Part shown: positions 1 through 7,408 of the stretch, in pieces
How positions within the stretch are numbered: position 1 is the stretch's first letter
Layout: each line of letters starts with the position of its first letter
Assembly: GCA_037443645.1 (NCBI GenBank)
Contig: JBBINY010000056.1
Location: 1-16,839 of the forward strand
Length of the DNA stretch: 16,839 nt
Direction of reading: 5' to 3'
From: UBA2336 sp037443645
GTDB taxonomy: Bacteria > Bacteroidota > Bacteroidia > Cytophagales > Cyclobacteriaceae
Position numbers and translations under genes: made by a program
Notes under the pieces: generated by a model
The model's input: only the letters and a program-made list of their open reading frames with translations
Told to the model about the DNA's origin: nothing
Databases searched by the model: none

Positions 1-1
1 C

Positions 2-574
2 CTGCGCGAAATGCTGGACGCGCATATTCCGATAATTACCAACCAGGTGCAGTACTCTGTACTGGATCATCGCCCTGAAACAGATTTACTGGACACGGTA
101 ACAGCACATCGTATTCACTTGCTGTGCTACGGAACCGTAGCCGGAGGATTTTTGAGTGCCCGGTATGTTAACACGCCCGAACCTTCAGCCCCGCTAGAAA
201 ACCGATCACTGATAAAGTATAAACTGATTATCGATGAGTTTGGAGGATATGGTTTGTTTCAACGGCTGCTCCTGGTACTTCACCGAATCGCTGATAAGCA
301 TAGCGTAGGTATTGCTGAAGTAGCTTCGCGTTACGTTCTGCAAAAGCCTTGTGTGTCGGGTGTAATTATTGGTTCGCGCAATCAAAACCACCTGGTTGGT
401 TTGCAAAAACTTAACCGGTTTCACCTGGATGATGACGACCTGAATGCGATACAGGAAATAACAGCCAAAGCAAAAGGTCCCGGGGGAACTGTGTATGAAC
501 TGGAAAGTGATAAGGAAGGCGTACACGGAAGAATTATGCGGTACAACTTAAACGAGCAGCGGAGTGGAAACTGA
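2..574 (+). CDS. Aldo/keto reductase, C-terminal part (5' end cut by window)
   Basis: The reading frame is open from base 2 and ends at TGA 572-574, giving 190 visible residues, so the N-terminal half (catalytic Asp/Tyr/Lys/His) lies outside the window. What is visible fits the second half of an aldo/keto reductase TIM barrel. A QVQYSVLD strand is followed by an LLCYGTVAGGFLS segment. Near the C terminus GVIIGSRNQNHL resembles the loop that grips the NADP(H) 2'-phosphate, and a helix follows. The tail, with GTVYELE and IMRYNLN, is a family-specific extension. These enzymes reduce carbonyls or oxidise sugars with NADP(H) in the cytosol; the substrate cannot be told here. The downstream antiporter gene starts inside its last codons, suggesting co-transcription. 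The first in-frame ATG at 11 is internal to the protein and is not the real start. Confidence 0.88.
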   Translation: MREMLDAHIPIITNQVQYSVLDHRPETDLLDTVTAHRIHLLCYGTVAGGFLSARYVNTPEPSAPLENRSLIKYKLIIDEFGGYGLFQRLLLVLHRIADKHSVGIAEVASRYVLQKPCVSGVIIGSRNQNHLVGLQKLNRFHLDDDDLNAIQEITAKAKGPGGTVYELESDKEGVHGRIMRYNLNEQRSGN

Positions 575-1973
575 TCTGAAGAAATCCGGAACGACTGTTT
601 CATTTTATGCGGGTGCAGTGGGTGCCATGTTACCTTTTCTGGTATTTATTGCGGGAGTTGTTTCACTGTCACTTTCCGGGGCTCCGGATGAGCGGGGCTT
701 TTGGCCGATTTTAATTTTGTCGCTGTCCCTTGGGCTGATCCTGGCGAAGGACAAAAACTCTTTTTGTGAAGCAGCGATTGAAGGGATGTCGCAAAAAATT
801 GTGATGATCATGATCACCGCCTGGATACTGGCTTCCATGATCGGGGTGCTGATGAGCATTACCGGTTTTGTTGAGGCGTTGATCTGGCTGGCGCAGAAAA
901 TCAGTTTAGGGCCGGTGGGTTTTGTTGTAGCCACGTTCGTAATCTGTAGTGTCGTATCCCTGTCCACCGGGTCCAGTTTTGCTACCATATTGATTTGCGG
1001 CCCCATTCTCTTTCCGGCCGGAGGCCTGATGGGTGCGCATGTACCAACCCTTGCCGGTGCAATAATCGGGGGGGCCACAGTGGGCGATTTTACTGCACCC
1101 ATTTCAGATACCACCATTGCCAGTGCCATCAGTCAGAATGTTCAGATCGGTCCAACGGTGCGCAGCCGGTTAAAGTATATCATTCCGGCTGCAGTTGTGG
1201 CTATGCTGGGGTACCTGATAAGCGCGGATTTTTCAGAAAGCTCAGTTACGGCCGCGCAAACTTCAATGAACGGACATCCGCGCGGGCTGCCCATGCTGCT
1301 GGTGCCTGTGCTCATTATTTATTTATTCATACAAGGGAAGCACGTATTGCATGGGTTGTTGCTGGGCCTCACCTTTGCAATAATTCTCGGGCTCTCGCTC
1401 GGGTTGCTTCCGCCAGAAAAGCTGATTTCGTTGGACCTTACTCATTTCACCGCTCAAAGCTTTATCATTGACGGAATCAACCGGGCTGTGGGCATAAGTT
1501 TCTTTACCATTTTACTGATGGGCCTTGTTGCAACGATAAAAGCCAGCGGACTTATTACACGGCTGGTGGAGTTTGCTGAAAAGCGAAGCCGCTCGAAACA
1601 ACATTCGGAATATTGGATTGCCGGCACTGCAACAGTTGCCGTCTTGCTCATTACACACAGCGTGGCGGCCATCTTAACAATAGCAGAATTTGCAAATAAA
1701 ACGGGCGAGCGGTCGGGGATTAATGGGCTGAGGCGGGCGAATTTGTTAAGCCTTGTCGGCTGCGTCTTTCCATTCATCCTTCCATACTTTATCCCGGTTA
1801 TCCTTATGGCCAATACAACCCTGACAGGCCAGGACTATGGAATACAAGCCGTTTCGCCCCTTCAGGTTGGTTTGTATAATTTTGTCTCGTGGGCTTTGCT
1901 GGGCATGCTGATTTTTGGTTTACTTGGCTACGGACGAAATGAAGGGATAAATAGCAACAACCCCAACGACTGA
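564..1973 (+). CDS. nhaC: NhaC-family Na+/H+ antiporter-like membrane protein
   Basis: This 469-residue, very hydrophobic protein has roughly ten to twelve predicted membrane segments. The family signature lies around residues 137-190: a TGSSFATILICGP segment, then a GA(I/T)xGDFxxPISDTT motif whose acidic and polar residues resemble the ion-binding region of NhaC (PF03553). Known members exchange Na+ for H+ across the inner membrane, but relatives also move organic substrates, so the ion is inferred from family only. The start is GTG at 564, overlapping the aldo/keto reductase by 11 nt. An alternative ATG at 627 would delete a short polar N terminus just before the first membrane segment. A small cysteine-rich gene follows after 3 nt. 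Co-transcription with the reductase suggests a metabolic rather than general pH-homeostasis role. Confidence 0.85.
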   Translation: METDLKKSGTTVSFYAGAVGAMLPFLVFIAGVVSLSLSGAPDERGFWPILILSLSLGLILAKDKNSFCEAAIEGMSQKIVMIMITAWILASMIGVLMSITGFVEALIWLAQKISLGPVGFVVATFVICSVVSLSTGSSFATILICGPILFPAGGLMGAHVPTLAGAIIGGATVGDFTAPISDTTIASAISQNVQIGPTVRSRLKYIIPAAVVAMLGYLISADFSESSVTAAQTSMNGHPRGLPMLLVPVLIIYLFIQGKHVLHGLLLGLTFAIILGLSLGLLPPEKLISLDLTHFTAQSFIIDGINRAVGISFFTILLMGLVATIKASGLITRLVEFAEKRSRSKQHSEYWIAGTATVAVLLITHSVAAILTIAEFANKTGERSGINGLRRANLLSLVGCVFPFILPYFIPVILMANTTLTGQDYGIQAVSPLQVGLYNFVSWALLGMLIFGLLGYGRNEGINSNNPND

Positions 1974-1976
1974 ATT

Positions 1977-2330
1977 ATGGCTGACAAAGAAATGCGAACC
2001 GATCAATTTGAACTCTACGACCTTACGGTTATTGTTGAAAAAATTGACGGCCGGTGCACGTGTGACATGAACGTAGGCGATTGCTTTTATTTGAAAGGAG
2101 GGAAGATTTCTTTGCCCGAACAATCCAGTTTTTGTGTGTTTGCCCTGCAGTCAACCTTACCGTTGTTACCGGCCAAGCAGCGAAAGAATAACCCTGCCGA
2201 TTGGATGGAAACCGATTCACGTGTTGTGTGTCCCGACCCGGCCTGTAAACTTGTTATGCGGATTGACCGCACGGCCACACGGGTGCTCAACCATGATGAC
2301 GTTAGCGCGGTACCGCTCTCAAAAAAATGA
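1977..2330 (+). CDS. Small cysteine-rich protein, TIGR04076-like
   Basis: This 117-residue soluble protein has no signal peptide or membrane segment. Its layout matches the uncharacterised TIGR04076 family: an N-terminal YDLTVIVEKIDGRC strand pair, a central VGDCF turn, an FCVFALQSTLPLL helix (about residues 52-64), and a C-terminal CPDPACKLVMRIDR segment (85-98). It carries six cysteines (27, 29, 36, 53, 85, 90), high for a cytosolic protein this small, which suggests metal or redox chemistry, though this is inference. The function of the family is not known to me. ATG 1977 lies 3 nt after the antiporter stop, so translation is probably coupled. The gene ends 32 nt from a convergent gene, and I see no clear terminator between them. 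Confidence 0.78.
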   Translation: MADKEMRTDQFELYDLTVIVEKIDGRCTCDMNVGDCFYLKGGKISLPEQSSFCVFALQSTLPLLPAKQRKNNPADWMETDSRVVCPDPACKLVMRIDRTATRVLNHDDVSAVPLSKK

Positions 2331-2362
2331 GATTTTTCCTCTCCTTTCTCAAGGGCGTAACT

Positions 2363-2788
2363 TTAGTTTAATCGGATGATGTACCCCAGGCCGAACCGGA
2401 CTGCAAATTCCCGTTCAAAGTAGTAGTCTCCCATAAGTTCCAGGCGCCAGTTGCTGCTTAGCGGAATGGCACCTCCGGCTCCAAGCGAAAAATCATTCTC
2501 ACCGATCAGGGCCCGGCCGCGCATGAAAAAATTATTTGCAAAATAATAGCGGCTTCCGAACACAAAGCTTTCATCGCGCCTGGTCCAGATCTCAGCACCC
2601 GCAGTGAGGGTGAATTTGCGAATAACAAAATAGTTTGCTTCAAAGCCGATTTGTGCCTTGTCAAAAAGCTTGTCGTTATCGGTTTTCAGAAGGTCGATAG
2701 CCCCGCCCAACATAAGATCGTTGGAGCTTTGTGTAAAGGATGGGATGGCTACGCAGAGAAAAATGGAGAACGCAACATATCTCGTCAT
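2363..2788 (-). CDS. Small secreted protein, probable outer-membrane beta-barrel
   Basis: This is a 141-residue protein of unknown function. Residues 1-19 form a signal peptide (MTRYVAFSIFLCVAIPSFT, cleavage likely before QSS). The mature part alternates hydrophobic and polar residues in short strands separated by turns (for example IGFEANYFVI, FTLTAGAEIW, FVFGSRYYFA, FSLGAGGAI, WRLELMGDYYF, FAVRFGLGYII). That pattern is typical of small transmembrane beta-barrels of the Bacteroidota outer membrane. It ends in ...GYIIRLN rather than the usual terminal Phe or Trp, so insertion in the membrane is not certain. It lies 35 nt downstream of uvrB on the same strand with its own good -7 box in the gap, so it is probably expressed independently as well as by read-through. 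No link to DNA repair is evident. Confidence 0.72.
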   Translation of the reverse strand: MTRYVAFSIFLCVAIPSFTQSSNDLMLGGAIDLLKTDNDKLFDKAQIGFEANYFVIRKFTLTAGAEIWTRRDESFVFGSRYYFANNFFMRGRALIGENDFSLGAGGAIPLSSNWRLELMGDYYFEREFAVRFGLGYIIRLN

Positions 2789-2803
2789 TAAAAAGTGGTT
2801 TTA

Positions 2804-2811
2804 CAAATATA
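2804..2811 (-). promoter_or_regulatory. Candidate Bacteroidota -7 box before the beta-barrel gene
   Basis: Read on the minus strand this is TATATTTG, an exact match to the Bacteroidota -7 consensus TAnnTTTG. It lies 15 nt upstream of the ATG at 2788, which would give a very short leader. No TTTG-like -33 element is seen at the usual 19-21 nt spacing, since that region falls in the end of uvrB. Support is the motif and its intergenic position only. Confidence 0.4.
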
Positions 2812-2823
2812 CTCCTTCAACGA

Positions 2824-4848
2824 CTATTTACGTTCATCAATTAGTTTTTGAAGCGCCAGGTATTCATCGCGCAGTCGGGCTGCTTCTATAAACTCCAGCT
2901 CCTTGGCTGCCTTCTCCATGGCTTTGCGGGTGCGGTCGGCCATTTTCACCAACTCCTCCTTGCTGAGGTAAGCAACCACCGGATCGGCCGCCAGGCTCTT
3001 CTCTTCATTTTCAATGTAGTATTTCCTTGCCGACTTCTTTGAATCAGCCACTTTGGTCTGCCTCAAGATGGAATCGCGCGATTTGATGACGGTCTGAGGA
3101 ACAATGCCGTTGGCCAGGTTATAGTCCATCTGCACGTTTCGTCTTCGGTTCGTTTCGTCAATGGCTGTCTGCATGGATTCGGTTACTACATCGGCATACA
3201 TGATTACCCGACCGTTTACGTTACGTGCCGCCCGGCCTATTGTTTGCACAAGCGATCGCTGGTTCCTTAAAAATCCTTCTTTGTCAGCATCGAGAATGGC
3301 AACAAGCGAAACTTCCGGAAGATCAAGGCCTTCGCGCAGCAGGTTTACACCCACCAGCACATCGAACACACCCAATCTCAGTTCGCGAAGTATTTCAACA
3401 CGATCAAGGGTGGTTACTTCAGCGTGAATATACCGGCACTTTACGCCAGCCCGGTCGAGGAACTTTGTCAGTTCTTCGGCCATGCGCTTGGTGAGTGTGG
3501 TTACCAGCACGCGCTCGTTTTTCTTTACGCGTTCGTCAATCTCTTCCAGCAGGTCATCAATCTGGTTGCGGCTGGGGCGAACGTCAATTTCAGGGTCGAG
3601 CAGTCCGGTAGGGCGAATGAGTTGTTCCACCACCACTCCTTCTGATTTTCGCAGCTCATATTCACCGGGTGTTGCGCTTACATAGACAACCTGATTCACC
3701 AGCGACTCGAATTCATTAAACGTAAGCGGACGGTTATCCAGCGCAGCCGGAAGCCGGAATCCGTAATCCACCAGGTTAACTTTGCGCGACCGATCGCCAC
3801 CCCACATGGCCCTGATTTGAGGAATAGTAACATGGCTTTCGTCAATGATCATCAGAAAGTCATCGGGGAAATAATCAATCAGGCAAAAGGGCCTGGCCCC
3901 GGGTTTTCTTTGGTCGAAGTAGCGCGAGTAATTTTCGATACCGGAGCAGTAGCCCAGTTCGCGCATCATTTCAAGATCAAACTCAGTGCGTTCCTTTAGG
4001 CGCTTGGCCTCGAGGTGGCGTTTTTCCGATTCGAACATATTCACCTGCACCACCAGGTCGTTCTGAATTTCTTTAATGGCATGGTGCAATGATTCCTTAC
4101 CCGTTACAAATAAGTTGGCCGGGAAAATGGTCACGATCTTTTCATCGGATATTTTTTTTCCGGTAACCGGATCAATGCGTTGGATGCTCTCAATCTCGTC
4201 TCCAAAAAAATAAATGCGCAATGCATAGTCGGCATAGGCGAGGAAGATGTCAACCGTATCGCCTTTTACCCGAAAGGTTCCGCGTTTGAATTCAGCTTCG
4301 GTGCGGTTGTACAATATATCAACCAGGGCAAAGAGCAGCCGGTTACGTGCGATTGATTCACCCGCGGTAAGTTTGATTATATTTTGCCCAAAATCATCCG
4401 GATTGCCGATGCCGTAAATGCAGGAGACGGACGCCACCACCAGCACATCTCTGCGGCCGGTAAGCAGCGAAGAGGAGGCACTTAACCGGAGTTTCTCAAT
4501 CTCTTCATTGATGGAAAGGTCTTTTTCAATGTACAGGTTTGAGGAAGGAATGTAAGCTTCGGGTTGATAATAATCATAATAGGAGATGAAATACTCTACG
4601 GCATTTTCAGGAAAGAAGTTTTTAAACTCACCATACAGTTGGGCGGCCAATGTTTTATTGTGGCTTAGCACCAGGGTTGGTTTGTTCACCTGGGCAACCA
4701 CGTTGGCCATGGTAAAGGTTTTGCCGGAACCGGTAACACCCAACAGGGTTTGGTGGGGTTCGCCTCGGTGAAGCCCGTCTACCAATTGGCGGATGGCATG
4801 AGGCTGGTCACCGGTAGGTTGATATTCGCTGGAAAGTTTGAAATCCAA
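2824..4848 (-). CDS. uvrB: UvrB, excinuclease ABC subunit B
   Basis: UvrB is the DNA-damage-verifying helicase of nucleotide excision repair: loaded by UvrA, it opens the strand around a lesion and recruits UvrC for incision. Clear hallmarks are YQPTGDQP near the N terminus, Walker A GVTGSGKT (Lys about residue 43), the tyrosine-rich beta-hairpin YYDYYQPEAY that clamps DNA, the DESH helicase motif, the late motifs EGLDLPEVSLVAILDADKEG and QTIGRAARN, and a C-terminal UVR domain (ending ARLRDEYLALQKL) that binds UvrC. I place the start at TTG 4848, giving 674 residues beginning (M)DFKLSSEYQPTG, the family's usual beginning and length. The frame stays open to an upstream TTG at 4899, but those 17 extra residues are not family-like and a promoter candidate lies within them. 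uvrA and uvrC are not in the window. Confidence 0.96.
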   Translation of the reverse strand: MDFKLSSEYQPTGDQPHAIRQLVDGLHRGEPHQTLLGVTGSGKTFTMANVVAQVNKPTLVLSHNKTLAAQLYGEFKNFFPENAVEYFISYYDYYQPEAYIPSSNLYIEKDLSINEEIEKLRLSASSSLLTGRRDVLVVASVSCIYGIGNPDDFGQNIIKLTAGESIARNRLLFALVDILYNRTEAEFKRGTFRVKGDTVDIFLAYADYALRIYFFGDEIESIQRIDPVTGKKISDEKIVTIFPANLFVTGKESLHHAIKEIQNDLVVQVNMFESEKRHLEAKRLKERTEFDLEMMRELGYCSGIENYSRYFDQRKPGARPFCLIDYFPDDFLMIIDESHVTIPQIRAMWGGDRSRKVNLVDYGFRLPAALDNRPLTFNEFESLVNQVVYVSATPGEYELRKSEGVVVEQLIRPTGLLDPEIDVRPSRNQIDDLLEEIDERVKKNERVLVTTLTKRMAEELTKFLDRAGVKCRYIHAEVTTLDRVEILRELRLGVFDVLVGVNLLREGLDLPEVSLVAILDADKEGFLRNQRSLVQTIGRAARNVNGRVIMYADVVTESMQTAIDETNRRRNVQMDYNLANGIVPQTVIKSRDSILRQTKVADSKKSARKYYIENEEKSLAADPVVAYLSKEELVKMADRTRKAMEKAAKELEFIEAARLRDEYLALQKLIDERK

Positions 4849-4872
4849 AATTGTTGGTGTTAGCCGGATTTC

Positions 4873-4903
4873 GAAATATAGAATCCGCGTAAACGCCAAC
4901 CAA
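4873..4903 (-). promoter_or_regulatory. Candidate uvrB promoter
   Basis: On the minus strand TTGG (4903-4900) is followed after 19 nt by TATATTTC (4880-4873). This resembles the Bacteroidota arrangement TTTG-N19-21-TAnnTTTG with a mismatch in each box. It lies in the 67-nt gap between aroE and the proposed uvrB start at 4848 and would initiate about 18 nt before that codon. It supports separate transcription of uvrB and argues against the upstream TTG start at 4899. Confidence 0.4.
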
Positions 4904-4915
4904 CTTGAATCGGAG

Positions 4916-5653
4916 TTAGTTGTTCCAGATTTGCCACGATTTTTCAGCCTGAACGTGAAGCATTTCGAGCCCGTTTTTGATGGTGGCTCCTCGTATTTCG
5001 GCTTTCTGCAGGAACTGAGTACGTGCCGGGTTGTAAATCAGGTCGTATACGTAATGGTCTTTTGAAATATTTTCGTAGGCGATAGGAGGAAGGCTGTCGG
5101 TATTGGGGTACATGCCCAGCGGTGTGGTGTTAATGATGAGTTTGTTTTCTTTGATGATTTTCGGAGTAAGCTCGTTATAGGTAAAATCAGCTTTTCCTTC
5201 GCTGCGCGAAACGGTTTTATGAGCAATACCAAGTCGGGTTAACGCCTGTTGCACCGCTTTCGATGAGCCACCGGTACCCAGAATGAGGGCGCTTGGTTTC
5301 CTGTCTTTAGGCAGCCACTTCGCAACGGTTTCATAAAAGGCTTCGCTGTCGGTATTGTAGCCGATCAGTTTGCCATCCTTCACCTTAATTACATTAACTG
5401 CCCCGATTTTCCGGGCTTCTGCGTCCATCTCGTCAAGATATGTAAGCACTTGTTCTTTGTAGGGCAGGGTAACGTTAAGTCCGGTTAGCCCTTTGGTGTC
5501 GCTAACAAGCTTTTTAAATTCCTGAATGGTGGTTAGCGGGTACAGTTCGTAGCGGTGATCGCGGAGGCCTTCCCTGAAAAATTTTTCATCGAAATACGAT
5601 TTAGAGAATGAATGACTGACGGTTAAACCGATCAGTCCGAAGACTTTTTCCAT
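4916..5653 (-). CDS. aroE: Shikimate dehydrogenase AroE
   Basis: AroE reduces 3-dehydroshikimate to shikimate with NADPH in the cytosol, the fourth step of the chorismate pathway to aromatic amino acids. The substrate domain shows VSHSFSK (residues 12-18), NVTLPYKE (60-67) with the catalytic Lys66, and GYNTD (98-102) with the partner Asp102. The nucleotide domain has the glycine-rich loop LGTGGSSKAV (125-134) and a later INTTPLGMYP segment. The 245-residue length is shorter than the about 270 of E. coli AroE, but no motif is missing and compact forms are common in Bacteroidota. The ATG at 5653 follows the DUF368 stop by 2 nt, so it is almost certainly co-transcribed with it. It seems to be the last gene of the tight four-gene group before the uvrB promoter. 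Confidence 0.95.
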   Translation of the reverse strand: MEKVFGLIGLTVSHSFSKSYFDEKFFREGLRDHRYELYPLTTIQEFKKLVSDTKGLTGLNVTLPYKEQVLTYLDEMDAEARKIGAVNVIKVKDGKLIGYNTDSEAFYETVAKWLPKDRKPSALILGTGGSSKAVQQALTRLGIAHKTVSRSEGKADFTYNELTPKIIKENKLIINTTPLGMYPNTDSLPPIAYENISKDHYVYDLIYNPARTQFLQKAEIRGATIKNGLEMLHVQAEKSWQIWNN

Positions 5654-5655
5654 AT

Positions 5656-6594
5656 TCAGCTTTTGGTTTTTAGTCGGGTTGTAATTTTATCAATACTCAC
5701 AACAAGCAATACGCCCAGTGCCATCATTACCATAGCCTGGAATAGTTGAGGATCTTTGCCCGTCAGCACGAGGTAGTCCCAAGGTAATACACTTTTATCA
5801 AATACCGATATCTGTTCACCCGATGCCGAGGTCTGGTACTCCAGCACCTCGCGCCAGGGCCAAACTTTGTTGAGTGAGCCAATCATGAAGCCAGCCAGCA
5901 AGGCAACAGTTACACCATGGTAGTGGAGGAGAATCCACGAAAGCAAGCGCGAAAAGGAAAGGATGCCCGCTACACATCCCATTGCAAAAATGGCCATCAC
6001 GAGCACATTCATGTCGAGCAGGGCGTTAACCATGAAGTGGTACTTGCCGAGCAACAGCAGGATGAATGCACCTGAAATACCCGGCAGGATCATGGCACAA
6101 ATGGCGAGCATCCCTGAAAGAAAAATAAACCAAAGGGTGTCGGGCGATTCGGTGGGTGTAAGCACCGTAATCAGGTAGGCCATAACTGCTCCCAGGATGA
6201 AGGCGATGATTACTCCCGTTTTTTTGATTTTGATTTCGCGCATAACCAGTGGGGCCGAAATCAGGATTAATCCAAAGAAAAATGACCAGATCAGGATGGG
6301 TTGGTTTTTCAACAGGTAATTCATTACTCCGGCCAGCATCAACAGGCTGGTGAGTATGCCGGCTAACACGGTTGCCAGGAAGTTGCCGTTTATCTTTTTC
6401 CAGAACGCTGAAAAGTGAAGTTGACGCAGCAGCTTTACCGATGCAACATCAATTGATTTTATGGAGTTGATCAGTTCGTCATAAATTCCAGTGATGAGGG
6501 CAACGGTGCCTCCGGAAACTCCGGGGATCACATCTGCCGCGCCCATGCATGCTCCTTTCAGGTAGAGTAACATATAGTCGACCGGTCGTCTCAA
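5656..6594 (-). CDS. DUF368 membrane protein, probable undecaprenyl-phosphate translocase
   Basis: This 312-residue integral membrane protein has about eight or nine hydrophobic segments. Its N-terminal motif KGACMGAADVIPGVSGGT (13-30) is the DUF368 signature, and a second PGISG (171-175) in a similar setting suggests an internal duplication. DUF368 members (PopT in Vibrio cholerae) have been reported to help return the lipid carrier undecaprenyl phosphate to the cytosolic face of the membrane for reuse in cell-wall and polysaccharide synthesis. Assigning that role here is inference from family. A polar loop near residues 244-280 separates the last segments. The start is TTG 6594, 10 nt after the previous stop; ATG 6573 is an alternative but would shorten the conserved N terminus. 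The gene is 2 nt from aroE. The nearby polysaccharide operon would need this carrier. Confidence 0.88.
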   Translation of the reverse strand: MRRPVDYMLLYLKGACMGAADVIPGVSGGTVALITGIYDELINSIKSIDVASVKLLRQLHFSAFWKKINGNFLATVLAGILTSLLMLAGVMNYLLKNQPILIWSFFFGLILISAPLVMREIKIKKTGVIIAFILGAVMAYLITVLTPTESPDTLWFIFLSGMLAICAMILPGISGAFILLLLGKYHFMVNALLDMNVLVMAIFAMGCVAGILSFSRLLSWILLHYHGVTVALLAGFMIGSLNKVWPWREVLEYQTSASGEQISVFDKSVLPWDYLVLTGKDPQLFQAMVMMALGVLLVVSIDKITTRLKTKS

Positions 6595-6604
6595 GGATCA
6601 GCGA

Positions 6605-7408
6605 TTAGTCAACTTCGAACGGAGGTGCGGTATTGGTCTTTTTCTTCTCGATGCCCAGGAAGTGGAGGAACGTATCGCCCCGTAAACCCAGCCGGATTGT
6701 CTCCAGCGGGATCACCTCGTTGGGTGCAATGTTGCCGAGGTTTACATTGGCGCCAAGCAATTTTATAAACCATACCTGCTGGGCCTTTTGGGGGGCCTCC
6801 CAGATTATTTTCTCGAACGGTATTTTGGTGAGGATTTCCTGAACGAGGCCTGACCTAACTTCACCGGTGGACCGGAACAACCCAACGTTACCGCTTTCAC
6901 GGGCTTCACCAATTACTTTCCAAGCACCTGCATCCAGTTCTTTTTGCATCAGGTCAATCCACATGTAAGGAGGAATGATCTTGTCGGCATCTTTTGATCC
7001 TACTTCCGAAAGCACGGTTACCTGTTCCGATAACCTGGTGATGTAGTCGCACTTCTTGTCGTGATCAAGATCAATGGAGCCGTCTGAAACTTCGGCAAAC
7101 GACATGTTGAATTTATCCAACACTTTACGGTAATCTTCAAACTGATCACGGATAATAAACGCCTCAAACAGAGTTCCCCCGAAATAGGTAGGAATGCCGG
7201 CATCTTTGTAGACTTTGAGTTTATCTTTAAGATTAGGGGTTACAAAAGAGGTAGCCCATCCCAACTTGATGATATCCAAATGATCGGCACACGTATTTAC
7301 AAAATCTTCTGCTTCGCGAACGCTAAGGCCTTTATCCATAGCCATGGTGAAACCGTATTGCCTGGGCTTGCGTGTGCGCTCAGGCAGGTTTTTTAACTCG
7401 TAATTCAT
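6605..7408 (-). CDS. comA: Phosphosulfolactate synthase (ComA family)
   Basis: This 267-residue soluble protein is a TIM-barrel of the ComA/PSL synthase family (PF02679). Archaeal ComA adds sulfite to phosphoenolpyruvate to make (R)-phosphosulfolactate, the first step to coenzyme M; a Bacillus homologue serves sulfolactate formation. Family motifs appear in order: IKLGWATS (47-54), EVSDGSIDL (106-114), EVGSKD (135-140) with a lysine likely equivalent to the proposed catalytic one, GEAR (167-170), EAPQKAQQVWFI (204-215), NVNLGNI (221-227) and GLRGDT (241-246). No comB or comC homologue is in the window and bacteria of this group are not known to make coenzyme M, so the product's fate is open; sulfolactate or a sulfonolipid precursor are possibilities. 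Its ATG overlaps the TPR gene's stop by one base (TAATG), implying translational coupling. Confidence 0.88.
   Translation of the reverse strand: MNYELKNLPERTRKPRQYGFTMAMDKGLSVREAEDFVNTCADHLDIIKLGWATSFVTPNLKDKLKVYKDAGIPTYFGGTLFEAFIIRDQFEDYRKVLDKFNMSFAEVSDGSIDLDHDKKCDYITRLSEQVTVLSEVGSKDADKIIPPYMWIDLMQKELDAGAWKVIGEARESGNVGLFRSTGEVRSGLVQEILTKIPFEKIIWEAPQKAQQVWFIKLLGANVNLGNIAPNEVIPLETIRLGLRGDTFLHFLGIEKKKTNTAPPFEVD

Noticed and set aside
605..1129. A 174-codon open frame on the minus strand inside the antiporter gene
   Set aside because: It is antisense to a well-supported membrane protein gene, its translation has no recognisable motif, and it reads as an antisense shadow. The same holds for frames at 995-1471 (+) and 1454-1813 (-).
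2331..2362. Possible terminator between the convergent genes at 2330 and 2363
   Set aside because: There are T-rich stretches and a CTCA/TGAG match around 2318-2331, but the stem is only four pairs with an A loop and it overlaps coding sequence. I cannot support a terminator.
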